Positions 17,316 through 24,465 of a stretch of 64,000 nucleotides of DNA are shown piece after piece. A model generated the notes under the pieces. That model made no database searches. It saw only the letters and a list, made by a program, of their open reading frames with translations, and was not told the origin of the DNA. The number at the start of each line of letters is the position of its first letter. Position 1 is the first letter of the stretch. The stretch spans positions 372,001 through 436,000 of the forward strand of contig NZ_CP091509.1 of the NCBI RefSeq assembly GCF_022870885.1. The letters run 5' to 3'. A program made the translations under genes and the position numbers. This DNA is from Neisseria dumasiana (lineage in GTDB: Bacteria; Pseudomonadota; Gammaproteobacteria; Burkholderiales; Neisseriaceae).

Positions 17316-17780
17316 GTGATAAGCAAAAAAAGCATAAAAGGTTTCACTTTGGTTGAGTTAATGACAGTACTCGGTATTGTCGGTATTTTGGCTGCCATCG
17401 CCCTGCCACTGTACGGTCATTACACGGCTCGTGCGCAAAGTGCCGAAGGGGTGTCGCTGCTCAAAGGTTTGAAAACGCCTTTAGTTGAGGCGGTATCCAC
17501 CGGCAGCATTGCGCAATGCAACAATCAGGCGGCTTGGTTTTTGGGGGAAGTAAGGGAAGGGGCTTATGTGGAAAAAATCGAAGTGTCGTCCGATGCGGCC
17601 AATAAACGCTGCTTGCTCAAGCTTACATTCAAATCAGACAACAGCATCAACGACAATATCAAAGGCCGCCATATCAGCGTGCGTTATTCAATGAATACGG
17701 GAACGTGGGAATGCGGATCGGATTTAAACGAAAACCTGATTGCATCGGCATGCAGCAACGGAATGCTGACTTTGGATTAA
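17316..17780 (+). CDS. Second type IV pilin, tandem
   Basis: 154 residues from GTG 17316, with CAAGGGA seven bases upstream. The leader is MISKKSIKG; then [36 protein letters not shown] helix with Glu5. It shares the spacing of YGxYTARAQ, LLxGxKTPLxEAV, AAWF, YVEK and the terminal WECxxxLxxN..A.AC with the first pilin, so it arose by tandem duplication and then diverged. It lies behind a terminator, so it is perhaps expressed by read-through or from a weak own promoter. It may be a second major pilin or a minor pilin. Confidence 0.88.
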   Translation: MISKKSIKGFTLVELMTVLGIVGILAAIALPLYGHYTARAQSAEGVSLLKGLKTPLVEAVSTGSIAQCNNQAAWFLGEVREGAYVEKIEVSSDAANKRCLLKLTFKSDNSINDNIKGRHISVRYSMNTGTWECGSDLNENLIASACSNGMLTLD

Positions 17781-17799
17781 TGGCCATTAGGGAAAGGCC

Positions 17800-17942
17800 G
17801 AGACCTTTGCAAAACCCTCAGATGCGGATGCAGTTCAAGGCGTAGCAGCACAGCGAGTGCAGACATATCATACAGATAGGCAAACGAGCGAGCAGCGCAC
17901 AACGCAGAAATGCGCCGCAGATGGGGGTTTTGCAAAGGTCTC
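17800..17942 (+). repeat. 143-bp MITE-like repeat with IS1106-type ends
   Basis: It begins gagacctttgcaaaaccc and ends with the near-perfect inverse gggttttgcaaaggtctc. The ends resemble those of the IS1106-like (IS5 family) element at 40103-41363, and the inside has no ORF. A diverged copy in opposite orientation is at 62661-62802. Confidence 0.75.
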
Positions 17943-17977
17943 AGGCCGTCTGAAAAAATCATTCACAACCACCATTC

Positions 17978-18223
17978 GTAGGGGCGGATTGCATATCCGC
18001 CCGTGCGTGGTTACCGGCAATGCTTGGGGAAAATCGGAAATGTTGGGGGATGATACGCGTGTGTTGAAGGTTCAAGATTCAGGCACGGTTGGTTTAAAGA
18101 AGATTTCCGTAACGCCAAACGGCGGGCGGATATATAATCCGCCCCTACGGGCAGGCCGTCTGAAAAAACAATTACAATTCCTTGAGCATAGATGATGCCG
18201 TCTGAAAGAATAACCGCACTTTT
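17978..18223 (+). repeat. Tandem REP/BIME unit 1 (246 bp)
   Basis: The unit starts with REP gtaggggcggat..atccgccc (17978-18007), runs through a spacer with no gene, then has an inverted REP (18124-18148) and two uptake sequences (AG form near 18155, AT form near 18195). It ends just before the next forward REP. The spacers of the units are nearly identical. Confidence 0.85.
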
Positions 18224-18417
18224 GTAGGGGCGGATTGCATATCCGCCCGTGTATGATTTGCGGCAATGCGTGGGAAAATCAGAAATGTTTTGAGGATGAT
18301 ATGCGTGTGTTGATGGTTCAAGATTCAGGCACGGTTGGTTTAAAGAAGGTTTCCGTAATGCCAAACGGCGGGCGGATATATAATCCGCCCCTACGGGCAG
18401 GCCGTCTGAAAAAACAA

Positions 18418-19130
18418 GGGGCTGACGTAGATTAGCAGTCATGATAGGCTGCCAAAATGAAGATAACCCACTGTAAGTTAAAGAAGAGTCTGCAAAGAAA
18501 ACTGCTTGAATATTTTGTATTGGAAGTAACCGCACGTTCTGCTGCCGATATCTTGGGTATTCAGCCCAATACGGCTATTCTCTTCTACCGTAAAATCCGT
18601 CTTGTTATCAGCCGTCATTTGGCTTTGGAAGCAGATCAGGTTTTTGAGGGCGCTATAGAATTGGATGAGAGCTATTTCGGCGGTAAGCGTAAAGGAAAGC
18701 GCGGTAGGGGAGCAGCAGGTAAAGTGGTGGTTTTCGGTATCCTTAAACGTGGAGGTAAGGTTTATACGGTTGTAGTGAATAATGCCCGAAAGGAAAGTTT
18801 ATTTCCTGTTATTACAAGGAAAATTACACCTGATAGCGTAGTTTATACGGACTGCCTGAGCAGTTACGACGTGTTGGATGTCAGCGGTTTTCACCATCAC
18901 AGGATTAATCACAGCAAAAAGTTTGCCGACCGACACAACCATATCAACGGCATTGAGAATTTTTGGAATCAGGCGAAACGTGTCTTGCGCAAATACAACG
19001 GAATTGACCGAAAATCTTTTCCTCTGTTCTTGAAAGAATGTGAGTTTCGTTTTAACTTCGGGACACCAAAGCAGCAGTTAAAAACTTTGCGGCTTTGGTG
19101 TGGTGTTTAGGGCTAATCTACTTCAGCCCC
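18418..19130 (+). mobile_element. IS1016-like insertion sequence (IS1595 family), copy 1
   Basis: 713 bp. The left end is ggggctgacgtagattag (18418-18435). The right end is its inverse with one mismatch (19113-19130). Direct repeats aaaaacaa at 18410-18417 and 19131-19138 are a perfect 8-bp target duplication, which shows a whole and fairly recent insertion. It carries one transposase gene. Confidence 0.95.
18457..19110 (+). CDS. IS1595-family (IS1016 group) transposase
   Basis: 217 residues, full length. An N-terminal helix-turn-helix-like part (VLEVTARSAADILGIQPNTAI) is followed by an ISXO2-type DDE-like domain: ELDESYFGG with the first Asp, VVYTDCLSSYDVL with the second, and NHINGIENFWNQAKR with the third acidic position. 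The basic GGKRKGKRGRG insert is typical of the group. It differs from the copy at 52482-53135 by two substitutions only (Arg/His and Ala/Thr), so both copies are young. Confidence 0.94.
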   Translation: MKITHCKLKKSLQRKLLEYFVLEVTARSAADILGIQPNTAILFYRKIRLVISRHLALEADQVFEGAIELDESYFGGKRKGKRGRGAAGKVVVFGILKRGGKVYTVVVNNARKESLFPVITRKITPDSVVYTDCLSSYDVLDVSGFHHHRINHSKKFADRHNHINGIENFWNQAKRVLRKYNGIDRKSFPLFLKECEFRFNFGTPKQQLKTLRLWCGV

Positions 19131-19190
19131 AAAAACAATTACAATTCCTTGAGCATAGATGATGCCGTCTGAAAGAATAACCGCACTTTT

Positions 19191-19437
19191 GTAGGGGACG
19201 GATTATATATCCGCCCGTGTATGGTTCGCGGCAATGCGCGGAGAAAATCAGAAATGTTGGGGGATAATACGCGTGTGTTGAAGGTTCAAGATTCAGGCAC
19301 GGTTGGTTTAAAGAAGGTTTCCGTAACGCCAAACGGCGGGCGGATATGCAATCCGCCCCTACGGGCAGGCCGTCTGAAAAAACAATTACAATTCCTTGAG
19401 CATAGATGATGCCGTCTGAAAGAATAACCGCACTTTT
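19191..19437 (+). repeat. Tandem REP/BIME unit 3 (247 bp)
   Basis: The forward REP is at 19191-19222 and has an extra A (gtaggggacggat). The inverted REP is at 19338-19362. The spacer and both uptake sequences are the same as in unit 1. Confidence 0.85.
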
Positions 19438-19530
19438 GTAGGGGCGACACACATCCGCCCGTGTATGGTTTACGGCAATGCGCGGAGAAAATCAGAAATG
19501 TTTTGGGGATGATATGCCTGTGTTGAAGGT
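19438..19530 (+). repeat. Partial REP/BIME unit 4 next to the RAYT gene
   Basis: The forward REP is damaged (gtaggggcgacacacatccgccc, 19438-19463) and the spacer is cut off near 19530. The repeats end about 45 bases before the RAYT start codon. Confidence 0.7.
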
Positions 19531-19574
19531 TCGGACAGCGTAGACATGTTTATCAATCAAAAGGGGAATTACAT

Positions 19575-20066
19575 ATGGCAGAGCTTTGGCCGGCCAGACG
19601 CGGAATGCGCTTGCCTAATTATGATTACGCTGCGGTAGGCGGTTATTTTGTAACGCTGTGTATTCACGGCCGCCATAATGTTTTCGGTAGGGTGGAAGAT
19701 GGTGTGATGCTACTTAACCGCGCAGGTGAAATGGTACGGGATGTTTTGTGCGAATTGAGCGGGCATTTTGAAGGTGGGTATTTGGATAAATATGTGGTTA
19801 TGCCTAACCATATCCATTTTATTTGGGTAAACCGCTGTGGTGGCGTGGGTTTGTCTGAAGTTGTGCAATGGATGAAAATAGTCAGCACCAACCGTTACAT
19901 ACGGGGAGTAAAAGAAAGTGGATGGCCTGCGTTTGAAGGTAAACTTTGGCAACGTGGTTTTTATGATCATGTAATCCGAAACGAAACGGACTATTTCCGT
20001 ATTGCCGAATACATTGCAAATAATCCGCTGCAATGGCATTTGGATACGTTATATCGCGAAAATTGA
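19575..20066 (+). CDS. REP-associated tyrosine transposase (RAYT, TnpA-REP family)
   Basis: 163 residues. The N-terminal strand is GGYFVTLCIHGR. The HUH motif of Y1 single-strand nucleases is in VVMPNHIHFIW (about residues 75-85). The C-terminal helix DYFRIAEYIANNPLQW carries the probable catalytic tyrosine. AAAGGGG is a good ribosome site. RAYTs are domesticated relatives of IS200/IS605 transposases that bind and cut REP hairpins preceded by GTAG. The repeats directly upstream have that foot and hairpin, so gene and repeats form one system. The gene is intact. Confidence 0.9.
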   Translation: MAELWPARRGMRLPNYDYAAVGGYFVTLCIHGRHNVFGRVEDGVMLLNRAGEMVRDVLCELSGHFEGGYLDKYVVMPNHIHFIWVNRCGGVGLSEVVQWMKIVSTNRYIRGVKESGWPAFEGKLWQRGFYDHVIRNETDYFRIAEYIANNPLQWHLDTLYREN

Positions 20067-20130
20067 TTAACCGAGCATCTATGCTAAGATGCGCGCCATC
20101 TTTATCTTTGCGCACATTAAATCTCCAATC

Positions 20131-20967
20131 ATGATAGACCTCCATTGCCATTCTCATATTTCAGACGGCCTGTTAAGCCCGGCCGAGGTTACGCGTTTGG
20201 CGCATGCCAACGGCTGCACTATGTTGGCGTTGACCGACCACGACCATACCGGCGGGCTTGCCGAAGCGCGTGCCGAAGCGGAAAAGCTCGGCATGCGTTT
20301 TATCAATGGGGTGGAGGTTTCGGTAACGTGGCGCAAGCGCACGATACATATCGTCGGGCTGGATTTCGATGAACACAACGAGGCGTTGCAAAATCTGTTG
20401 GCCAAAGTGCGCACAGGCCGTCTGAAACGCTTGGAAGCGATTGCTGCGAAGTTGGAAAAGAAGGGCATAAGCGGTGCGTATGAAGGGGCGTTGGCTTTGG
20501 CGGCGAACCCTGAAATGGTCAGCCGCACTCATGTTGCGGAATTTCTGATTAACGAAGGCCATGTGCGCAACAAGCAGCAGGCGTTTACCAAATATTTGGG
20601 CGACGGCAAACCTGCTTCGGTGCCGCACGAATGGGCTGCGTTGGAGGAATGTGTGGCGGCCATTAACGGCGCGGGCGGTATGGCGGTGATTGCCCATCCG
20701 ATGCGCTATGGTTTTTCGGCAACGGCCAAGCGCAATCTTTTTGAAGAGTTTAAAGCTTTGGGCGGGCAGGGCATTGAAGTGCATAGCGGCAATTGCGATA
20801 AAAACGACCGTTTGAATTATGCTTTGCTGGCGCAACGCTACGGCTTGCTGGCAAGTGCAGGCAGCGATTTTCACCGTTTAAACGATTACAGCGGCGGGAT
20901 ATTGGGTGCCTGCCCCGAACTGCCGGATATCTGCCGGCCGGTATGGGAAGAGTTTAGGGCGGTTTAA
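20131..20967 (+). CDS. PHP-domain phosphoesterase (RNase AM / YciV-TrpH type)
   Basis: 278 residues from ATG 20131; an upstream ATG at 20089 adds a stretch that is not conserved in character. Metal-binding motifs of the PHP family are in order: DLHCHSHISDG (residues 3-13), LTDHDHTGG, NGVEVS, RTHVAEFL, IAHPMRYG, EVHSGN and GSDFHRLN. The family includes the 5'-3' exoribonuclease that trims rRNA 5' ends and hydrolyses 3',5'-nucleoside bisphosphates. The N-terminal coding sequence contains an uptake sequence (cagacggcc near 20163). It is a single gene after the RAYT. Confidence 0.9.
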   Translation: MIDLHCHSHISDGLLSPAEVTRLAHANGCTMLALTDHDHTGGLAEARAEAEKLGMRFINGVEVSVTWRKRTIHIVGLDFDEHNEALQNLLAKVRTGRLKRLEAIAAKLEKKGISGAYEGALALAANPEMVSRTHVAEFLINEGHVRNKQQAFTKYLGDGKPASVPHEWAALEECVAAINGAGGMAVIAHPMRYGFSATAKRNLFEEFKALGGQGIEVHSGNCDKNDRLNYALLAQRYGLLASAGSDFHRLNDYSGGILGACPELPDICRPVWEEFRAV

Positions 20968-21261
20968 TAAGCGGTAAGAGTTGCTGTTTATGCAAGGCCG
21001 CCTGGCCGGAAACGGTGTGAAAATGGTGCGGAAATGTGGCGGTGATGCCGGTGTGCAACAGCAAAAACGGCTTATTATTCGTGCAAATATTTAAATAAAT
21101 TTATATATATCAATGGGTTGATTTTGTCTTACTCAAAATTACATTTGGCTGTCTTTTCATAAAACCGAACAAACCTATAATCCGCCGCATGCATTCGCTG
21201 CCCCGTTGCCGGGAATATGCAGAGTATGCCGAATATCTTAATTTTGATGAAAGAAAAGCAT
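20968..21261 (+). promoter_or_regulatory. Region upstream of the adhesin complex protein gene
   Basis: No gene is seen. An exact TATAAT stands at 21176-21181 with TTTTCA about 17 bases before it, a plausible promoter about 75 bases before the start codon. The stretch 21080-21115 is AT-rich. Confidence 0.4.
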
Positions 21262-21636
21262 ATGAAAATCTTATCTACTGCGTTATTGGTAGCGGCTACA
21301 TTGGTTGCCGGTGTTGCTCATGCGGATGCCGGTCAGGCCGTACGCAAATCTTCTGTGAGCTATACTTGCCAACAAGGTAAAAAAGTAAAAGTAACTTACG
21401 GTTTCAACAAGCAAAACCTGCCTGTTTACGCTTCTGCCTACATGAACGGCAAAACCCGCTATATGCCGATTAACCTGAATGCTTCAGACAATGTTGATAC
21501 TGTGTTCGGCGATGAAAACAACTTCAAGTTGAGCACCGGTTATTTGGATCGTTCCAACCACCGCCGTAATTCGATCATGATTACTTCGCCCGGTCAGGAC
21601 ATTCTTTTCAAGAGCTGTAAACCGCGCCGCCGTTAA
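21262..21636 (+). CDS. Adhesin complex protein (ACP), lysozyme-inhibitor-like
   Basis: 124 residues from ATG 21262; a longer frame from 21217 lacks a signal. The signal peptide is MKILSTALLVAATLVAGVAHA. The mature part has SSVSYTCQQGKKVKVTYGFNKQNLPVYAS and IMITSPGQDILFKSCKP, with two cysteines likely in a disulfide. It matches meningococcal ACP as I remember it: a surface or periplasmic adhesin with the MliC/PliC-like beta fold that inhibits c-type lysozyme. It stands alone and is followed by a DUS-pair terminator. Confidence 0.88.
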   Translation: MKILSTALLVAATLVAGVAHADAGQAVRKSSVSYTCQQGKKVKVTYGFNKQNLPVYASAYMNGKTRYMPINLNASDNVDTVFGDENNFKLSTGYLDRSNHRRNSIMITSPGQDILFKSCKPRRR

Positions 21637-21656
21637 TACCGGTTGATGGATTAGGG

Positions 21657-21684
21657 AGGCCGTCTGAATAGGTTCAGACGGCCT
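21657..21684. terminator. DUS-pair terminator
   Basis: aggccgtctgaa, four-base loop, ttcagacggcct, followed by T-rich sequence. It ends the adhesin complex protein gene. Confidence 0.8.
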
Positions 21685-21746
21685 TATTCATTATATAATT
21701 CTGTTTCTAAAACATTTGATACCGATAAATAAGCAAGGAACGCAAT

Positions 21747-22367
21747 ATGGCACAATTTTTCGCGATCCACCCCGATAATCCGCAAGAGCGTTTGATTAAA
21801 CAGGCGGTGGAGATTATTAGAAAAGGCGGGGTTATCGCTTATCCTACCGATTCCTGTTATGCGCTGGGCTGCCATTTGGGTGATAAAGAAGCAATGGAGC
21901 GGGTGTTGAATATCCGTAAAATCGATCAGAAACACCACCTTACTTTGATGTGTGCCGACTTAAGCGAACTGGGCACTTATGCCAAAGTTGATAACAGCCA
22001 GTTCCGCCAGTTGAAAGCGGCCACGCCGGGCAGTTATACCTTTATTTTGCAGGCCACCAAAGAAGTGCCTAACCGCACGCTGCACCCCAAGCGTAAAACC
22101 ATCGGCTTACGCGTGCCCGACAACAAAATTGCTTTGGCGTTGCTGGCCGAATTGGGCGAGCCGTTATTAAGTTGTACCCTGATGTTGCCGGAAGACGACG
22201 AACCGCTAACCGACCCGTATGAAATCCGCGACCGTTTGGAACACACGGTGGATTTGGTGATCGACGGCGGTTGGTGCGGTACCGATCCGACTACGGTAAT
22301 CGACATGACCGATGGCGTGGAGCTGATTCGGGAAGGCAAAGGCGATAAGGCTTTGTTTGGTTTGTAA
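21747..22367 (+). CDS. YciO/Sua5/YrdC-family protein (L-threonylcarbamoyladenylate synthase-like)
   Basis: 206 residues, single YrdC domain. It begins with GGVIAYPTDSCYALGCHLGDKEAMERVLNIRK, then KHHLTLMCADLSELG, PGSYTFILQAT, TIGLRVPDN and the late PTTVIDMTDGVELIREGKGD. It is more like YciO than TsaC by its start region and length. The TsaC reaction makes threonylcarbamoyl-AMP for tRNA t6A. YciO members are weakly active paralogues whose role is unclear. AAGGAACG precedes the start. Confidence 0.88.
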   Translation: MAQFFAIHPDNPQERLIKQAVEIIRKGGVIAYPTDSCYALGCHLGDKEAMERVLNIRKIDQKHHLTLMCADLSELGTYAKVDNSQFRQLKAATPGSYTFILQATKEVPNRTLHPKRKTIGLRVPDNKIALALLAELGEPLLSCTLMLPEDDEPLTDPYEIRDRLEHTVDLVIDGGWCGTDPTTVIDMTDGVELIREGKGDKALFGL

Positions 22368-22495
22368 GAGCCTGTTAAATGCGTTGTTATAACGGTGGCT
22401 TGGGTCGAAATGCCAGAAGTTTTGCCTTGAAAACGTTAAGGCCGTCTGAAAATAAATGGCATTGCCTGCCAGCCTGAAAGCATATTGAGAGGGGC

Positions 22496-23116
22496 ATGAT
22501 GAAACTGTTTTTAACTGCTTATTTTGCGCAAACCGCATCGTTGTTACCGCCGTTTCTCGGCGAGCCGATGCAGGGCAGAAGTGTGGGTTTTATCGCTACT
22601 GCGGCGGATGTGGAAGCCGTAGATTTTTATGTTGAAGAGGCACGCCGCATTTGGCATTCGTGGGGTGTGGAAATCGATATGGTTGATGTGGCGGCGTTGA
22701 GTGCCGAAGAAATCGCCCGCAAACTTCACCGTAGCGACTATATTTATGTGAGTGGCGGCAATACTTTTTATTTGCTGGCACAATTGCGGCAAAAGCAGGC
22801 AGATAAGGTATTGGCGGAGGAAATCGCTTCCGGTAAACCGTATATCGGCGAATCGGCGGGCAGCATGATTGTGGCCGAAAATCTGTCTTATGTGCATGAA
22901 ATGGATGAAGTCGGCAGGGCGGAATACGATACTCGGCAAGGGTTGGGTGTGTTGGATGTCTGCATCGTGCCTCATGACGGCGAAGAGCCTTTTGTAGAAG
23001 CCACGCAAGCCATCAGAGAGAAGTATGCACATCTGCCGCTTTATCCGCTCAACAATTCACAGGTGTTGTTGGCAGAAGGTGGCCAACCGCCGGCCGTAAC
23101 CGTTCGGGCCGTCTGA
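22496..23116 (+). CDS. Peptidase S51 (dipeptidase E-like)
   Basis: 206 residues. The Ser nucleophile lies in IGESAGSMI (about residues 119-127), preceded by the YVSGGNTFYLL motif typical of the family. The Asp/His part (VPHDGEEPFVEA) follows at about 160. The fold is flavodoxin-like and probably cytoplasmic. Dipeptidase E cleaves Asp-X dipeptides; whether this shorter type does so is not shown. The frame ends in an uptake sequence (gtctga supplies the stop). Confidence 0.85.
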   Translation: MMKLFLTAYFAQTASLLPPFLGEPMQGRSVGFIATAADVEAVDFYVEEARRIWHSWGVEIDMVDVAALSAEEIARKLHRSDYIYVSGGNTFYLLAQLRQKQADKVLAEEIASGKPYIGESAGSMIVAENLSYVHEMDEVGRAEYDTRQGLGVLDVCIVPHDGEEPFVEATQAIREKYAHLPLYPLNNSQVLLAEGGQPPAVTVRAV

Positions 23117-23190
23117 AAATAAGATTCGGCAAAGGTGTAAGGCTGAGGGTTTTCAGACGGCATCACACACAAAAAGGAAAATTAAAAATC

Positions 23191-23841
23191 ATGTTTCAAA
23201 ATTTCGATTTAAGTATCTTTTTACTTGCCTTGTTGCCGGTGCTGCTGGCAATTACCGTGCACGAAGCCGCACATGCTTATGCTGCACGCTATTGGGGAGA
23301 CCGAACGGCGGAACAGCTGGGCAGGCTTACACTCAATCCGGTGGCGCATATCGACCCTGTCGGCACAATCGTGGTGCCTTTGCTGATGTTTATGTTTACC
23401 CCGTTTTTATTCGGCTGGGCCAAGCCGGTTCCCATTGTGCCGCGTAATTTCCGCAACATGCGCATGGGTTTGCGGATGGTGGCGATTGCCGGGCCGCTGT
23501 CTAATTTGGTGATGGCTTTCGGCTGGGGGCTGGCGATGGTGTTGGCGCCGCATGTGCCTGAGTCGTTTCAGTATCCTTTGGGCGAAATGGCCAAATACGG
23601 CGTGATGATCAATGCCGTTCTGTTTGTGCTGAATATGATTCCGATTCTGCCGCTGGATGGCGGACGCTTTGTCGACAGCTTCCTGCCTGCCCGAGCTTCG
23701 ATGCAGTTTCATAAAATCGAACCTTACGGTACATGGATTATTTTGATTCTGTTGATGACGGGGCTGCTGGGTAAAATCATGATGCCTTTTGTGGGCGGAA
23801 TTATCGTATTGGTTACTTCGGCTGTTGGTGTGTTTATGTAA
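23191..23841 (+). CDS. Site-2 protease family (M50) membrane metalloprotease
   Basis: 216 residues with about five membrane segments. The zinc motif HEAAHAY (about 25-31) lies in the first hydrophobic part, and the third ligand in ILPLDGGRFVD (about 151-161). The order and length fit the small minimal S2P group without PDZ or CBS domains. The substrate is unknown. AAAAAGGAAAA precedes the start. Confidence 0.9.
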   Translation: MFQNFDLSIFLLALLPVLLAITVHEAAHAYAARYWGDRTAEQLGRLTLNPVAHIDPVGTIVVPLLMFMFTPFLFGWAKPVPIVPRNFRNMRMGLRMVAIAGPLSNLVMAFGWGLAMVLAPHVPESFQYPLGEMAKYGVMINAVLFVLNMIPILPLDGGRFVDSFLPARASMQFHKIEPYGTWIILILLMTGLLGKIMMPFVGGIIVLVTSAVGVFM

Positions 23842-23857
23842 GCCGTATTGTGTAAGA

Positions 23858-23902
23858 AAGCCGGAGGCCGTCTGAAAAATATTCAGACGGCCTCCGGCTT
23901 TC
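23858..23902. terminator. Bidirectional DUS-pair terminator between convergent genes
   Basis: A stem of about 20 bp (aaagccggaggccgtctgaa and its complement) around a short loop, with both uptake sequences inside. It separates the M50 gene (plus) from gntK (minus). Confidence 0.9.
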
Positions 23903-23922
23903 TGTTCCGGTTTGGAAAGAAG

Positions 23923-24447
23923 TTATACAAAATTTTGCGCTTTTATCCAGCTGATGATTTCGGCCTGAACATCTTCCGCGCTGTCGGCGCTGTCAATACG
24001 CACACCTTCTTCATCGGCTTGCAGATCTTCCAAAATTTCAAGTTGAGAGGCCAGCATATCTGCTTTCATATAATGGCCTTTACGCGCCATCATGCGCTCC
24101 AAGTTGACATCGTGGGGCGGAGCCAGATGAATAAACACCACTTTACCTTCGGCTTCACGCAGGATGTCGCGGTATTCACGCTTTAACGCCGAGCATGTGA
24201 CTACGCTTACTGCTTCGCCGCTTTGCGCTTGGCTGCTCATCCAATCGCGCAGGCTGCGCAACCACGGGTAACGGTCTTCATCGGTTAGCGGAATGCCCGA
24301 ACCCATTTTGTCGCGGTTGGCTTGCGAATGGAAATCGTCGCCTTCGGCATAAGGGCATCGATAATGTTGTTGCAGGGCAACCGCAGCGGTGGTTTTGCCG
24401 CAGCCGCTTACGCCCATCACCACAAAATGCACGGTAGGTTTGCTCAT
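23923..24447 (-). CDS. gntK: Gluconokinase
   Basis: 174 residues. The P-loop is VMGVSGCGKTT (about 11-21), followed by AEGDDFHSQANRDKMGSGIPLTDEDRYPWL, highly typical of GntK/IdnK. It phosphorylates gluconate to 6-phosphogluconate with ATP for the Entner-Doudoroff or pentose phosphate routes. It starts 18 bases after the permease gene, in the same operon. Confidence 0.95.
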   Translation of the reverse strand: MSKPTVHFVVMGVSGCGKTTAAVALQQHYRCPYAEGDDFHSQANRDKMGSGIPLTDEDRYPWLRSLRDWMSSQAQSGEAVSVVTCSALKREYRDILREAEGKVVFIHLAPPHDVNLERMMARKGHYMKADMLASQLEILEDLQADEEGVRIDSADSAEDVQAEIISWIKAQNFV

Positions 24448-24465
24448 CTCGACACTCCTTTATTA

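Larger units (their letters stand above)
18224..19190 (+). repeat. Tandem REP/BIME unit 2, split by an insertion sequence
   Basis: The forward REP is at 18224-18253 and the inverted REP at 18370-18394. Without the 713-bp insertion and one copy of its 8-bp target duplication the unit is 246 bp, the same as unit 1. Confidence 0.85.

Noticed and set aside
18011..18535. 174-codon minus-strand frame across the repeats
   Set aside because: It just translates two REP units plus the IS end; the same peptide repeats with the units.
17978..19530. Repeats as a CRISPR array
   Set aside because: Units are 246 bp with nearly identical spacers and there are no cas genes; the GTAG hairpins and RAYT explain them.
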